Of a stretch of DNA of 25,048 nucleotides, positions 5,707 to 11,309 are shown piece by piece. The position numbers and the translations under genes were made by a program. Each line of letters begins with the position of its first letter. Positions within the stretch are counted from its first letter, which is position 1. Source of the stretch: a virus; IMG/VR virus record IMGVR_UViG_3300021963_000609, positions 1 to 25,048 of that record. The stretch is one strand, 5' to 3'. Below the pieces are notes generated by a model. The model searched no databases, had not been told where the DNA came from, and saw only the letters and a list, made by a program, of their open reading frames with translations.

Positions 5707-6188
5707 TGACAAGACCTAAATCAAAATCTCATATTGGTGAGAAACATAATAGACTGACTATCTTGGAGCAGCATAGCGAAAAGAAGGCAGTCTATTTTAC
5801 TGTTAAATGTGACTGTGGGACTATAAAAAAAGTTCGTAAGGATGCTATAATAGGACCCAGAGCAGAAACAAAATCTTGTGGATGTGTATTAAAAGCGCAC
5901 GATTGGAACAGGGGTCGTGATGCTCGTTCACCCATGTGGTCTCGGGCAAAATATAGAGCAAAGCAAAAGGGTCTGGATTTTAATATCACAAAGGAAGATA
6001 TTGTTATTCCAGACACCTGCCCTTTGTTAGGCACTCCTATGGAATCACCGTCATTAGATCGTATTGATTCTTCTAAAGGATATATAAAAGGTAATGTGTG
6101 GGTCATCAGTAATAGAGCAAATACTCTAAAAAATGATGCTACATTACAAGAACTCAAAACATTAGTTGAAAATCTGGAGAAACTATGA
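5706..6188 (+). CDS. HNH-like homing endonuclease
   Basis: A 160-residue protein. The N-terminal part (GEKHNRLTIL, then C35-D-C37 and C58-G-C60) resembles the DNA-binding zinc module found before phage HNH nucleases. The C-terminal part CPLLGTPM, SLDRIDSSKGYIKGN, VWVISNRANTLKND (residues 105-144) matches phage and intron endonucleases in which the HNH core is written D-R-x-D...GY...NV...N. Asp118, Asp121, Asn130 and Asn139 are candidate core residues; the canonical first His is absent, so activity is not certain. Its place directly after psbD, start-codon hairpin, and late promoter fit a selfish endonuclease that restrains its own expression. It overlaps the next ORF as ATGA. Confidence 0.7.
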   Translation: MTRPKSKSHIGEKHNRLTILEQHSEKKAVYFTVKCDCGTIKKVRKDAIIGPRAETKSCGCVLKAHDWNRGRDARSPMWSRAKYRAKQKGLDFNITKEDIVIPDTCPLLGTPMESPSLDRIDSSKGYIKGNVWVISNRANTLKNDATLQELKTLVENLEKL

Positions 6189-6331
6189 AAGATACTTCTA
6201 CAAATCAACTTCCACCAAATCAAAAATACATTGGGTGGAAAGAAGTAAATGAAAAAGAATTTGATGAGTTGTTTCCTCCCATCCAAAAGAAAAATCGTGA
6301 GGAAGTATTGCCAAGAGGCAACGCTCTGTGA
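6185..6331 (+). CDS. 48-aa ORF whose C-terminus is a displaced psbD 3' tail
   Basis: The ATG overlaps the stop of the endonuclease gene (ATGA), so it may be translationally coupled. Residues 1-37 (starting MKDTSTNQLPPNQKY) are polar and unrecognised. The last ten residues, [10 protein letters not shown], are identical to the D2 C-terminus and end at TGA. The junction lies at about base 6298. Whether this chimeric peptide is functional or simply an open frame left by recombination is unknown. A perfect terminator hairpin follows within eight bases. Confidence 0.55.
   Translation: MKDTSTNQLPPNQKYIGWKEVNEKEFDELFPPIQKKNREEVLPRGNAL
6299..6331 (+). pseudogene. displaced psbD 3' tail
   Basis: Ten codons plus stop encode [10 protein letters not shown] as in psbD at 5634-5663. 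Nine of ten codons differ in DNA, all synonymously, so this is a diverged allele's tail and not a recent copy of the psbD in this window. Confidence 0.85.
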
Positions 6332-6338
6332 TATACTT

Positions 6339-6360
6339 GGAGGGGAAACCCTCCTTTTTT
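6339..6360 (+). terminator. terminator after the psbD-tail remnant
   Basis: GGAGGG (6339-6344) and CCCTCC (6349-6354) with a GAAA loop and six T. Probably the original psbD terminator, displaced by the endonuclease insertion. Confidence 0.9.
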
Positions 6361-6375
6361 AATGTTCTTTATATT

Positions 6376-6918
6376 ATGGATAAGACGTTGAAGGAATATA
6401 TCGAAATATATTCTCCACCAAATCCAATATTAAATCAAAATGATATAGATAAATTGCAGTGGAATTCTGGGATTTGGGCAGATAAGAATGGAAATAAAAT
6501 AAGTTTCCAAAATTGCGATATGGCATATTGCCCAGATCAAGAGACATTTTCAAAAGTTACTGGATGGGCAAATTATTGCTGCAATCAATATTCCAAAAAT
6601 AAAAAATTTAAAATCACTGAGGGTGCAGATCCTAGATTTAATCGATATCAAGTTGATCAACATATGGATTTGCATGTTGATCATATTCATAGTTGTTTTG
6701 ATGGTCTCAAAAAAGGAATTCCAGTATTATCTGTTGTTGGAATTTTGAATGAGGACTACGTAGGAGGAGAATTAGTGTTTTACCTTGGAGATCAAGAATA
6801 CGTACCAAATTTGAAAATGGGAGATACTCTAATATTTCCTTCTGCCTTTCCTTGGAAACATGAAGTAAAACCTGTTATTTCTGGAACACGTTATACATGG
6901 GTTACTTGGGCTTGGTAA
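6376..6918 (+). CDS. 2-oxoglutarate/Fe(II)-dependent oxygenase
   Basis: A 180-residue dioxygenase of the prolyl-4-hydroxylase-like type, common in cyanophages. The iron ligands are His100-x-Asp102 (MDLHVDHIH) and His162 (WKHEVKP), with Arg172 (GTRYTW) as the 2-oxoglutarate-binding residue. The strand region VVGILNEDYVGGELVFYLG lies between, as expected for the double-stranded beta-helix. I chose ATG 6376; the longer frame from 6328 runs through the preceding terminator hairpin. The substrate cannot be read from the sequence: protein or nucleic acid hydroxylation are both possible. It starts a run of short auxiliary genes directly after the psbD terminator. Confidence 0.85.
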   Translation: MDKTLKEYIEIYSPPNPILNQNDIDKLQWNSGIWADKNGNKISFQNCDMAYCPDQETFSKVTGWANYCCNQYSKNKKFKITEGADPRFNRYQVDQHMDLHVDHIHSCFDGLKKGIPVLSVVGILNEDYVGGELVFYLGDQEYVPNLKMGDTLIFPSAFPWKHEVKPVISGTRYTWVTWAW

Positions 6919-7023
6919 ATATTATATGATTACAACATCAACACCATATAAACTTGCTGAAATTATTAGAGATACTTGGCCCCAACTTTACAGACCCTCA
7001 AAATTGACTTATAATAAATTACC

Positions 7024-7031
7024 TATAAATA
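7024..7031 (+). promoter_or_regulatory. late promoter upstream of glutaredoxin
   Basis: Perfect TATAAATA, 26 bases before the glutaredoxin ATG at 7058. It lies inside the longer open frame that begins at 6926. Confidence 0.55.
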
Positions 7032-7057
7032 CTCCACAAAACTTTACGAAAAACCAT

Positions 7058-7294
7058 ATGAAGTTTACAGTTTATTCAAAAGATGGATGTCCATATTGCT
7101 CAAAGGTAGAACAGGTGCTACAATTATCGGAGTTGCAATATGTCGTCTACAAGTTGCACCAAGACTTTACTAAAGAAGAATTTTATTCTGAGTTTGGACC
7201 TGGTTCAACTTTCCCTCAAGTAATTATGAATGATCAGCATCTAGGTGGATGCACAGATACAGTGAAGTACCTAAAAGAAAACCAAATTATTTAA
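7058..7294 (+). CDS. grx: glutaredoxin
   Basis: A 78-residue glutaredoxin that reduces disulfides with glutathione, in T4-like phages typically supporting ribonucleotide reductase. It begins MKFTVYSKDGCPYCSKVEQ with the CPYC dithiol active site (residues 11-14). The cis-Pro segment STFPQV and the GG-C-TD glutathione-binding turn follow, giving a complete fold of usual length. The frame stays open upstream to an ATG at 6926, which would add 44 residues (MITTSTPYKLAEIIRDTW...). I prefer 7058 because the core fold starts there and a late promoter lies between the two starts. The extension reads like real protein and might be used from read-through RNA. The next gene begins at the base after its stop. 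Confidence 0.85.
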   Translation: MKFTVYSKDGCPYCSKVEQVLQLSELQYVVYKLHQDFTKEEFYSEFGPGSTFPQVIMNDQHLGGCTDTVKYLKENQII

Positions 7295-7654
7295 ATGGAA
7301 AGCACTTTTCACGAAGTTTATTACGATGTAGAGAGAGCGATTGATTATGCATTTGAAGGCAAATTCGTTCTTAACTTTTATGAATACTTAAAAGTTAAGA
7401 ACATAAAAAAAGTAGAAATTGAACAATTTATCGAAAGTTCAACTGCAGCGAATATTAATTCAATTGTTGGTGATCTTGATGAATATCTAAAAGGAGGTTC
7501 TGATGATGAACATAAACAACTTCGTGAAGCATATGGTCATATTCCAAAACCTCAAGCTAGAAAAATTCGTAATTATCTCTACGAAATTTTAGAGGATGCT
7601 TGGAAATACAATCATGACAAAAGAAAAGGAAGACGAAAAAAGGAAACTAAATAA
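7295..7654 (+). CDS. conserved hypothetical helical protein
   Basis: A 119-residue protein, probably all-helical, with a basic C-terminus (HDKRKGRRKKETK). The ATG directly follows the glutaredoxin stop with no gap, so translation is likely coupled. No enzyme motif is visible. The segment LREAYGHIPKPQARKIRNYLYEILEDAW looks like a surface helix pair. Similar proteins occur in T4-like cyanophages as hypotheticals. Its 3' end overlaps the next gene by about 40 bases in another frame. Confidence 0.75.
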   Translation: MESTFHEVYYDVERAIDYAFEGKFVLNFYEYLKVKNIKKVEIEQFIESSTAANINSIVGDLDEYLKGGSDDEHKQLREAYGHIPKPQARKIRNYLYEILEDAWKYNHDKRKGRRKKETK

Positions 7655-7844
7655 TTTTGATCCCCATATTGATAGGGGATTTGAATTGATGTTACGACAG
7701 CATAATAGGAGGGAGAAACCATCAGAAGAACCAAAAACATTTTTAATTCGGTTTGGTAAGATGCTATCTCTCCTCAAACGAGAGATTCATTTTCAATTTG
7801 AATTTTTTGTTGATATTAGAAAAATCAACTCTCGGGAGAAATAA
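7614..7844 (+). CDS. small hypothetical protein
   Basis: A 76-residue protein starting MTKEKEDEKRKLNNFDP. The ATG at 7614 is chosen over an upstream in-frame start at 7596 because less overlap with the preceding gene is needed. The N-terminus is strongly charged; the middle (FDPHIDRGFELMLRQHNRR) and end (FQFEFFVDIRKINSREK) look folded. No known domain is recognised. It overlaps the upstream gene by 41 bases and its stop is one base before the next ATG, so it belongs to the same tightly packed operon. Confidence 0.6.
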   Translation: MTKEKEDEKRKLNNFDPHIDRGFELMLRQHNRREKPSEEPKTFLIRFGKMLSLLKREIHFQFEFFVDIRKINSREK

Positions 7845-7845
7845 A

Positions 7846-8082
7846 ATGCTTGCAGTAACTCTCACCTTAGGAACATTAATTTCAATTATGTTCTTTTTTC
7901 TTGGAGGTGTAATAGGATGGATGGCAAAACAATACGTGTTTGAAAAGAACATGGTTGCATATACACATCCCGAAATGTTTGATGAGAATGGAAATGTAAT
8001 TCCAGATGAAATTGTAGCCGTGAGGTTTGAAAACGATTATGACAACTACGAAGACGAAGAAGACAACTACGACGAAGACTAA
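7846..8082 (+). CDS. single-span membrane protein with acidic tail
   Basis: A 78-residue protein. One transmembrane helix near the N-terminus (about residues 3-25, VTLTLGTLISIMFFFLGGV) is followed by a soluble part with MFDENGNVIPDEIVAVRF and a very acidic C-terminus (NYEDEEDNYDED). The ATG at 7846 is preceded by GGGAG at a proper distance; an upstream in-frame start at 7753 is rejected because it lies deep in the previous gene. I recall the FDENGNVIPDEIVAVRF stretch as common in cyanophage hypotheticals. Function is unknown; a short membrane-anchored protein facing the cytoplasm is the likely form. Confidence 0.75.
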   Translation: MLAVTLTLGTLISIMFFFLGGVIGWMAKQYVFEKNMVAYTHPEMFDENGNVIPDEIVAVRFENDYDNYEDEEDNYDED

Positions 8083-8632
8083 TGTAGTAAAGGAAGTAAA
8101 ATTAGTTCCAAATTGCTTCCTATACGAAATCTTTGAACTAGTTTCTAAGCAAAGAAGTAATGCAAAAAAAGTCGAACTGCTAAAAGAATATCGACATGAT
8201 GCACTGATTTCAATCTTTATTTGGAACTTTGATGAAACTGTGATTAGTCTTTTGCCAGAGGGAGATGTTCCCTATGCTGACATTAAAGAAATGACATCTG
8301 TTGGTGGAACATTGACCGATAAAGTTACTAAACAGATTGAAGGCGATGTTAAGTCTGTTGCATATAATGGTGTAGAAGAAAAGATGAATGTCGGTAGGAC
8401 ATCATTGAGGAATGAATACGATAAACTTTATAACTTTATAAAAGGTGGAAACAATAGTCTCTCATCTATTCGTAGAGAAACTATGTTTATCAACATGCTT
8501 CAGGGACTTCATCCTTTGGAAGCAGAAATTCTTTGTTTAGTTAAGGATAAAAAACTTACTGATAAATATAAGATAACCTTTGATAATGTAAAAGAAGCTT
8601 ATCCTGATATTGTTTGGGGAGGTCGTTCGTGA
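8039..8632 (+). CDS. hypothetical protein, resembles the DUF6433-type phage family
   Basis: About 197 residues. A Thr/Lys-rich leader (MTTTKTKKTTTTKT) precedes a helical body. LYEIFELVSKQRSNAKKVELL and then FIWNFDETVISLLPEGDVPY fit a phage family whose members carry an F-x-LLPEG-x-P-Y motif after a helical N-terminus. I recall this as DUF6433 but could not check. The second half, MLQGLHPLEAEILCLVKDKKL, also looks conserved. The start overlaps the acidic tail of the preceding gene; a TTG at 8027 is an alternative. The stop overlaps a GTG start of the next gene (GTGA). Confidence 0.65.
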   Translation: MTTTKTKKTTTTKTNVVKEVKLVPNCFLYEIFELVSKQRSNAKKVELLKEYRHDALISIFIWNFDETVISLLPEGDVPYADIKEMTSVGGTLTDKVTKQIEGDVKSVAYNGVEEKMNVGRTSLRNEYDKLYNFIKGGNNSLSSIRRETMFINMLQGLHPLEAEILCLVKDKKLTDKYKITFDNVKEAYPDIVWGGRS

Positions 8633-8961
8633 ATACAAATGTAGTGGAGGGAGAGATGACCCAATGGACTCCGGAGGAAAAAAAAGAACTTCCTACACAA
8701 TATGGTTGCGAACTTCTTTTTGAAAGAGCAAGTCTAGAACAGGTAAAAGATAAATCACTTCCTAATGATGCATACATCATAGTGTATGAAGTTGATGGGA
8801 ATTCATATATGGACCTTTGTAGAGGTAGTAGAGTAAGAATTTTTGATCTTTATTACGACAAGTTTGGTCCTGGATCTATTAAGAAAATTGATTTCGGATA
8901 CGGAAGAACAAACCCCAAACTTTGGGGATATAAAAAACCAGAAAAAAAGAAAAGAAGATGA
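8629..8961 (+). CDS. hypothetical protein with GTG or internal ATG start
   Basis: About 110 residues from a GTG at 8629 that overlaps the previous stop (GTGA) and has GGGGAGG six bases upstream. An ATG at 8656 with GGAGGGAG is equally well served by a ribosome site and would give 101 residues (MTQWTPEEKKELP). The protein is mixed alpha/beta (DAYIIVYEVDGNSYMDLCRG, DLYYDKFGPGSIKKIDFGYG) with a basic tail (KKPEKKKRR). I know no function. It is part of the packed operon leading to speD. Confidence 0.65.
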   Translation: MNTNVVEGEMTQWTPEEKKELPTQYGCELLFERASLEQVKDKSLPNDAYIIVYEVDGNSYMDLCRGSRVRIFDLYYDKFGPGSIKKIDFGYGRTNPKLWGYKKPEKKKRR

Positions 8962-9143
8962 GTGAAGGTTTTAGTGAAGAACAAATTGAAGTTGCCATTA
9001 ATAAAAATGAACTTCAAAAAGTATTAAAGAAATATAAGAAAATCAAAAAGTATATGAAATCTCCTCTTTTTGCCATCAAAACACTTGATGGAACTGAAAA
9101 TTATGTCAGTCAACTTATGAAAGAATCTGAGGAGAATGGGTAA
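8958..9143 (+). CDS. small charged hypothetical protein
   Basis: A 61-residue protein rich in Lys and Glu, helical through residues 7-33 (EEQIEVAINKNELQKVLKKY). Its ATG overlaps the previous stop as ATGA and its 3' end overlaps the start of speD by eight bases. It has no recognisable domain. The tight coupling on both sides is the main support that it is a real gene. Confidence 0.65.
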   Translation: MSEGFSEEQIEVAINKNELQKVLKKYKKIKKYMKSPLFAIKTLDGTENYVSQLMKESEENG

Positions 9144-9462
9144 GCATTATTTGTTAAATTTGTATGGGTGCTCGTTTGTTCTTTTGAATGACGAGCGCTG
9201 CCTTATAGACTTACTAGAACATGCTGCAACATCTAGTGGAGCAACAGTAGTTCAAACTATTTTTAAAAAATTTGATCCACAAGGTGTTACAGTAATTTGT
9301 TTGTTATCAGAAAGTCATATTAGTATTCATACATGGCCTGAAGAAGGTAAAGCAGCCGTGGATGTTTATACATGTGGAGATTGTGATCCTAAGATTGGTT
9401 GTGATATCATCATAAAACAACTATTTGCAACGGATCATAAACTTACTTATATTGAGCGTTAA
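9136..9462 (+). CDS. speD: S-adenosylmethionine decarboxylase proenzyme
   Basis: SpeD makes decarboxylated S-adenosylmethionine, the aminopropyl donor for spermidine synthesis. It is a known cyanophage auxiliary gene. The 108-residue frame has the prokaryotic class 1b layout: autocleavage between Glu59 and Ser60 (SESHISIHTWPE), which makes the pyruvoyl group, the proton donor His65 and the catalytic Cys80 (YTCGDC). The spacings match Thermotoga SpeD (Ser63, His68, Cys83). The ATG at 9136 has GAGGAG just upstream and overlaps the preceding gene by eight bases. Polyamines may stabilise phage DNA or the infected photosynthetic cell; that purpose is inference. Confidence 0.95.
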   Translation: MGKHYLLNLYGCSFVLLNDERCLIDLLEHAATSSGATVVQTIFKKFDPQGVTVICLLSESHISIHTWPEEGKAAVDVYTCGDCDPKIGCDIIIKQLFATDHKLTYIER

Positions 9463-9489
9463 CTAAATACACTATATCTGGAGAAGTAT

Positions 9490-9807
9490 ATGCTCTCTAC
9501 TCAATACCGTCTTCGCCTTGAAGCAATCTGCGAGAAAATTGTAAAAGGTGAATCAGTAGAGTTAAGTGATATGATCTGGGCAGAGAAACTTGCCAAATCG
9601 AATCGTTCTGCTGCGACTATTTTAAGACAAGCAAGACGACGTGCTGCTAATCCAGAAATGACTGAGGATAGTCTTGATGGATTTATGAATGCGTTAGACT
9701 TGGGAGACCCTGACCCTTCAAATCATAAGACCGGTTTTTATAGTGCTGATGATATTATTGATTTCTTTTCTGGGGACAAACCAGATGACTGGAGACAAAG
9801 AGATTAA
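9490..9807 (+). CDS. conserved cyanophage hypothetical protein
   Basis: A 105-residue protein beginning MLSTQYRLRLEAICEKIVKG, with a basic helical middle (SAATILRQARRRAANPEM) and an acidic C-terminal half (ADDIIDFFSGDKPDDW). I recall this N-terminus as well conserved across T4-like cyanophages but no function is known. GGAG precedes the ATG at a good distance. A strong terminator directly follows and closes this transcription unit. Confidence 0.75.
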   Translation: MLSTQYRLRLEAICEKIVKGESVELSDMIWAEKLAKSNRSAATILRQARRRAANPEMTEDSLDGFMNALDLGDPDPSNHKTGFYSADDIIDFFSGDKPDDWRQRD

Positions 9808-9809
9808 AA

Positions 9810-9835
9810 TTGTATAAAAAGATACAACTTTTTTT
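9810..9835 (+). terminator. rho-independent terminator
   Basis: TTGTAT (9810-9815) pairs with ATACAA (9822-9827), followed by C and a run of seven T. The end of the T-run doubles as the start of the next promoter's -35 box. Confidence 0.75.
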
Positions 9836-9862
9836 GCATAACTAGAATGATAGGTCTATAAT
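9834..9862 (+). promoter_or_regulatory. sigma70 promoter of the riboswitch transcript
   Basis: TTGCAT (9834-9839), a 17-base spacer and TATAAT (9857-9862). The predicted start near 9869 coincides with the first base pair of the riboswitch aptamer. Confidence 0.7.
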
Positions 9863-9869
9863 GGCCTTA

Positions 9870-9992
9870 CGTTCATCGGGGTAACCCGACGCAAGTAGGA
9901 CGGCGGAACGGATCGTTCATTCGCTATTCGCATATAGCGAACGCAAACCGCCCGAAGGAACGGGATTAACCATCTCATTCTGGAGGAAATCC
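9870..9992 (+). ncRNA. glutamine-type riboswitch (glnA / Downstream-peptide class) leader
   Basis: The leader carries the conserved blocks I know from the glnA and Downstream-peptide RNAs: GTTCATC (9871-9877), GACGCAAGTAGG (9888-9899) and CCGAAGGAACG (9952-9962). P1 pairs CGTTC (9870-9874) with GAACG (9958-9962). P2 is CGGG/CCCG with a GTAA tetraloop (9877-9888). P3 is GGCGG (9902-9906) with CCGCC (9948-9952) closing an inner perfect stem TTCGCTAT/ATAGCGAA (9920-9927/9934-9941). The 3' part pairs GGATT (9963-9967) with AATCC (9988-9992) around the Shine-Dalgarno GGAGG, a plausible translational switch. A second CGTTC (9914-9918) could compete with P1. These RNAs sense L-glutamine in cyanobacteria and marine phages. 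Confidence 0.85.
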
Positions 9993-9994
9993 TA

Positions 9995-10132
9995 ATGTCT
10001 AAAGTAGTATATCGTGGTGTTGAATACGATACCGAAAAGCGCATTGCATATCAACAACAAATGATGCAGCAACCCCAACAATACAACGAAACCTATCGTG
10101 GTGTTAAGTTTGTAAAGGAGGGACACAAATGA
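9995..10132 (+). CDS. YRGV-repeat small peptide under glutamine-type riboswitch
   Basis: A 45-residue peptide starting MSKVVYRGVEYD. The motif YRGV occurs twice (residues 6-9 and 34-37), encoded by an identical 12-base stretch, separated by a Gln/Met-rich linker (YQQQMMQQPQQY). GGAGG lies eight bases upstream of the ATG. It sits exactly where the short ORF of Downstream-peptide riboswitches lies. Short YRGV-containing proteins occur in cyanobacteria (DUF4278-like), some linked to nitrogen control, so a role in host nitrogen or glutamine response is a reasonable inference, not shown here. The stop overlaps the next ATG (ATGA). Confidence 0.75.
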   Translation: MSKVVYRGVEYDTEKRIAYQQQMMQQPQQYNETYRGVKFVKEGHK

Positions 10133-10227
10133 AAAAACTTAATTTTCTTCAACTCATTAAAGAGCAAAAACAAAAAGAAGAAAGACGACGCAAAGCATCT
10201 CTTGCCACTCTAGTCGCATCAAAATAA
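10129..10227 (+). CDS. 32-aa basic peptide
   Basis: MKKLNFLQLIKEQ followed by a Lys/Arg/Glu-rich helix (KQKEERRRKASLATLVASK). The ATG overlaps the previous stop (ATGA) and GGAGG lies seven bases upstream, inside the preceding gene. It is the second and last ORF of the riboswitch operon, before a strong terminator. An amphipathic basic helix is likely; function unknown. Confidence 0.6.
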   Translation: MKKLNFLQLIKEQKQKEERRRKASLATLVASK

Positions 10228-10235
10228 TAATTCTT

Positions 10236-10261
10236 GAGAGGTTGACACCTCTCTTTTTTTT
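10236..10261 (+). terminator. strong terminator with a promoter -35 box in its loop
   Basis: GAGAGGT (10236-10242) pairs perfectly with ACCTCTC (10247-10253) around TGAC, followed by eight T. The loop and adjacent bases also spell TTGACA (10243-10248). Confidence 0.85.
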
Positions 10262-10270
10262 GTGTATTAT
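10243..10270 (+). promoter_or_regulatory. sigma70 promoter nested in the terminator
   Basis: TTGACA (10243-10248), a 16-base spacer and TATTAT (10265-10270). It would start transcription near 10277, upstream of the thyX operon beginning at 10292. Confidence 0.65.
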
Positions 10271-10291
10271 GTATTGAGACACCACTCGAAA

Positions 10292-10459
10292 ATGAATAAA
10301 GAAAAAGTCAATCTCATTATTCGAAATATGGAATTATTGATTCAATCATTGAAAGAAGAAATTTCGGATCCAGTATCTTACAACTATGAAGAAATTTCTC
10401 AATACATAACTGAAGATGATGTCGATGAATACTATTCTGAGGAGGACGACGATGTATGA
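10292..10459 (+). CDS. small acidic hypothetical protein
   Basis: A 55-residue protein: a helical start (MNKEKVNLIIRNMELLIQSL) and a very acidic end (ITEDDVDEYYSEEDDDV). I start at ATG 10292, after the predicted transcription start near 10277; an upstream in-frame start at 10262 would lie within the promoter. The stop overlaps the next gene's start. Function unknown. Confidence 0.65.
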   Translation: MNKEKVNLIIRNMELLIQSLKEEISDPVSYNYEEISQYITEDDVDEYYSEEDDDV

Positions 10460-10640
10460 AGATCTGACAGCATTTGAAAGAGCACTTGCTCGCTTTGGAG
10501 ATAAAGTTCAATACATTGTTGGACTCGAAATTTCTAATAAAATTTCGCCAGAAATGGCATATCAAGAAATTAAAGAAATGATGAAAGAACTTAAACGTTT
10601 GCGTAAAAAAGAAAAAAATAACTGGGAGAATGATGAATGA
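10452..10640 (+). CDS. conserved small cyanophage protein
   Basis: A 62-residue helical protein starting MYEDLTAFERALARFGD, with a basic C-terminal helix (KEMMKELKRLRKKEK). GGAGG lies six bases before the ATG, which decides the start against 10416. It overlaps the previous gene by eight bases and the thyX start as ATGA. I recall relatives in T4-like cyanophages upstream of thyX; no function is known. Confidence 0.7.
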   Translation: MYEDLTAFERALARFGDKVQYIVGLEISNKISPEMAYQEIKEMMKELKRLRKKEKNNWENDE

Positions 10641-11308
10641 ATAACCAAATTAAACTAATTGCTATTACTCAAGGTGCAGGTGATCTTATTAACCAAAATG
10701 CACAAGAAGTTATTTCTTACATTGCTCGCGTAAGTAATCCAAACAACCAACTCAACTTTGATACTGCAGCAGGTCTCCTTCGTTATTGTATTAAGCATGA
10801 ACATTGGAGTATCTTTGAACATGCTTATATGACTTTGGAGATTAATACTACTCGTGGTATCGCGGCTCAAATTCTCCGGCATAGGTCTTTCACATATCAA
10901 GAATTTTCACAACGATACGCTGATACAAATCTTTTATCGAATCGTCCAGAGATTCCTGATCTTCGTAGACAAGATACTAAAAACCGTCAGAATTCAATTG
11001 ATGATTTTGGTGATTTTGTAAAACTTAAAATGCAAGGAGAAATCTCAGAATACTTTGCACAGGGTCAACAACTTTATAATAAACTTCTTGAAAAAGGTGT
11101 GGCAAAGGAATGTGCAAGATTTGTATTGCCACTCGCAACACCGACAAGAATTTATATGACCGGTTCGTGCCGCTCCTGGATACATTATATTAAATTGCGT
11201 TCTGCAAACGGTACGCAAAAAGAACACATGGAAATCGCTGAAGGATGTAAATTGATTTTTAATGATCAATTTGAAGACGTTTCTAACGCACTTGGGTGGA
11301 GAGAATGA
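10637..11308 (+). CDS. thyX: flavin-dependent thymidylate synthase
   Basis: ThyX makes dTMP from dUMP with FAD, NADPH and methylene-tetrahydrofolate, feeding phage DNA synthesis. The 223-residue frame has the ThyX signature RHR-x7-S at residues 81-91 (RHRSFTYQEFSQR). Upstream is a typical EHWSIFEHAYMTLEI segment, and downstream the dUMP- and FAD-binding region (RFVLPLATPTRIYMTGSCRSWIHYIKLR). Length is normal for viral ThyX. The ATG overlaps the previous stop (ATGA), so translation is coupled. It is the main enzyme of the operon started at the nested promoter near 10243. Confidence 0.95.
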   Translation: MNNQIKLIAITQGAGDLINQNAQEVISYIARVSNPNNQLNFDTAAGLLRYCIKHEHWSIFEHAYMTLEINTTRGIAAQILRHRSFTYQEFSQRYADTNLLSNRPEIPDLRRQDTKNRQNSIDDFGDFVKLKMQGEISEYFAQGQQLYNKLLEKGVAKECARFVLPLATPTRIYMTGSCRSWIHYIKLRSANGTQKEHMEIAEGCKLIFNDQFEDVSNALGWRE

Positions 11309-11309
11309 T

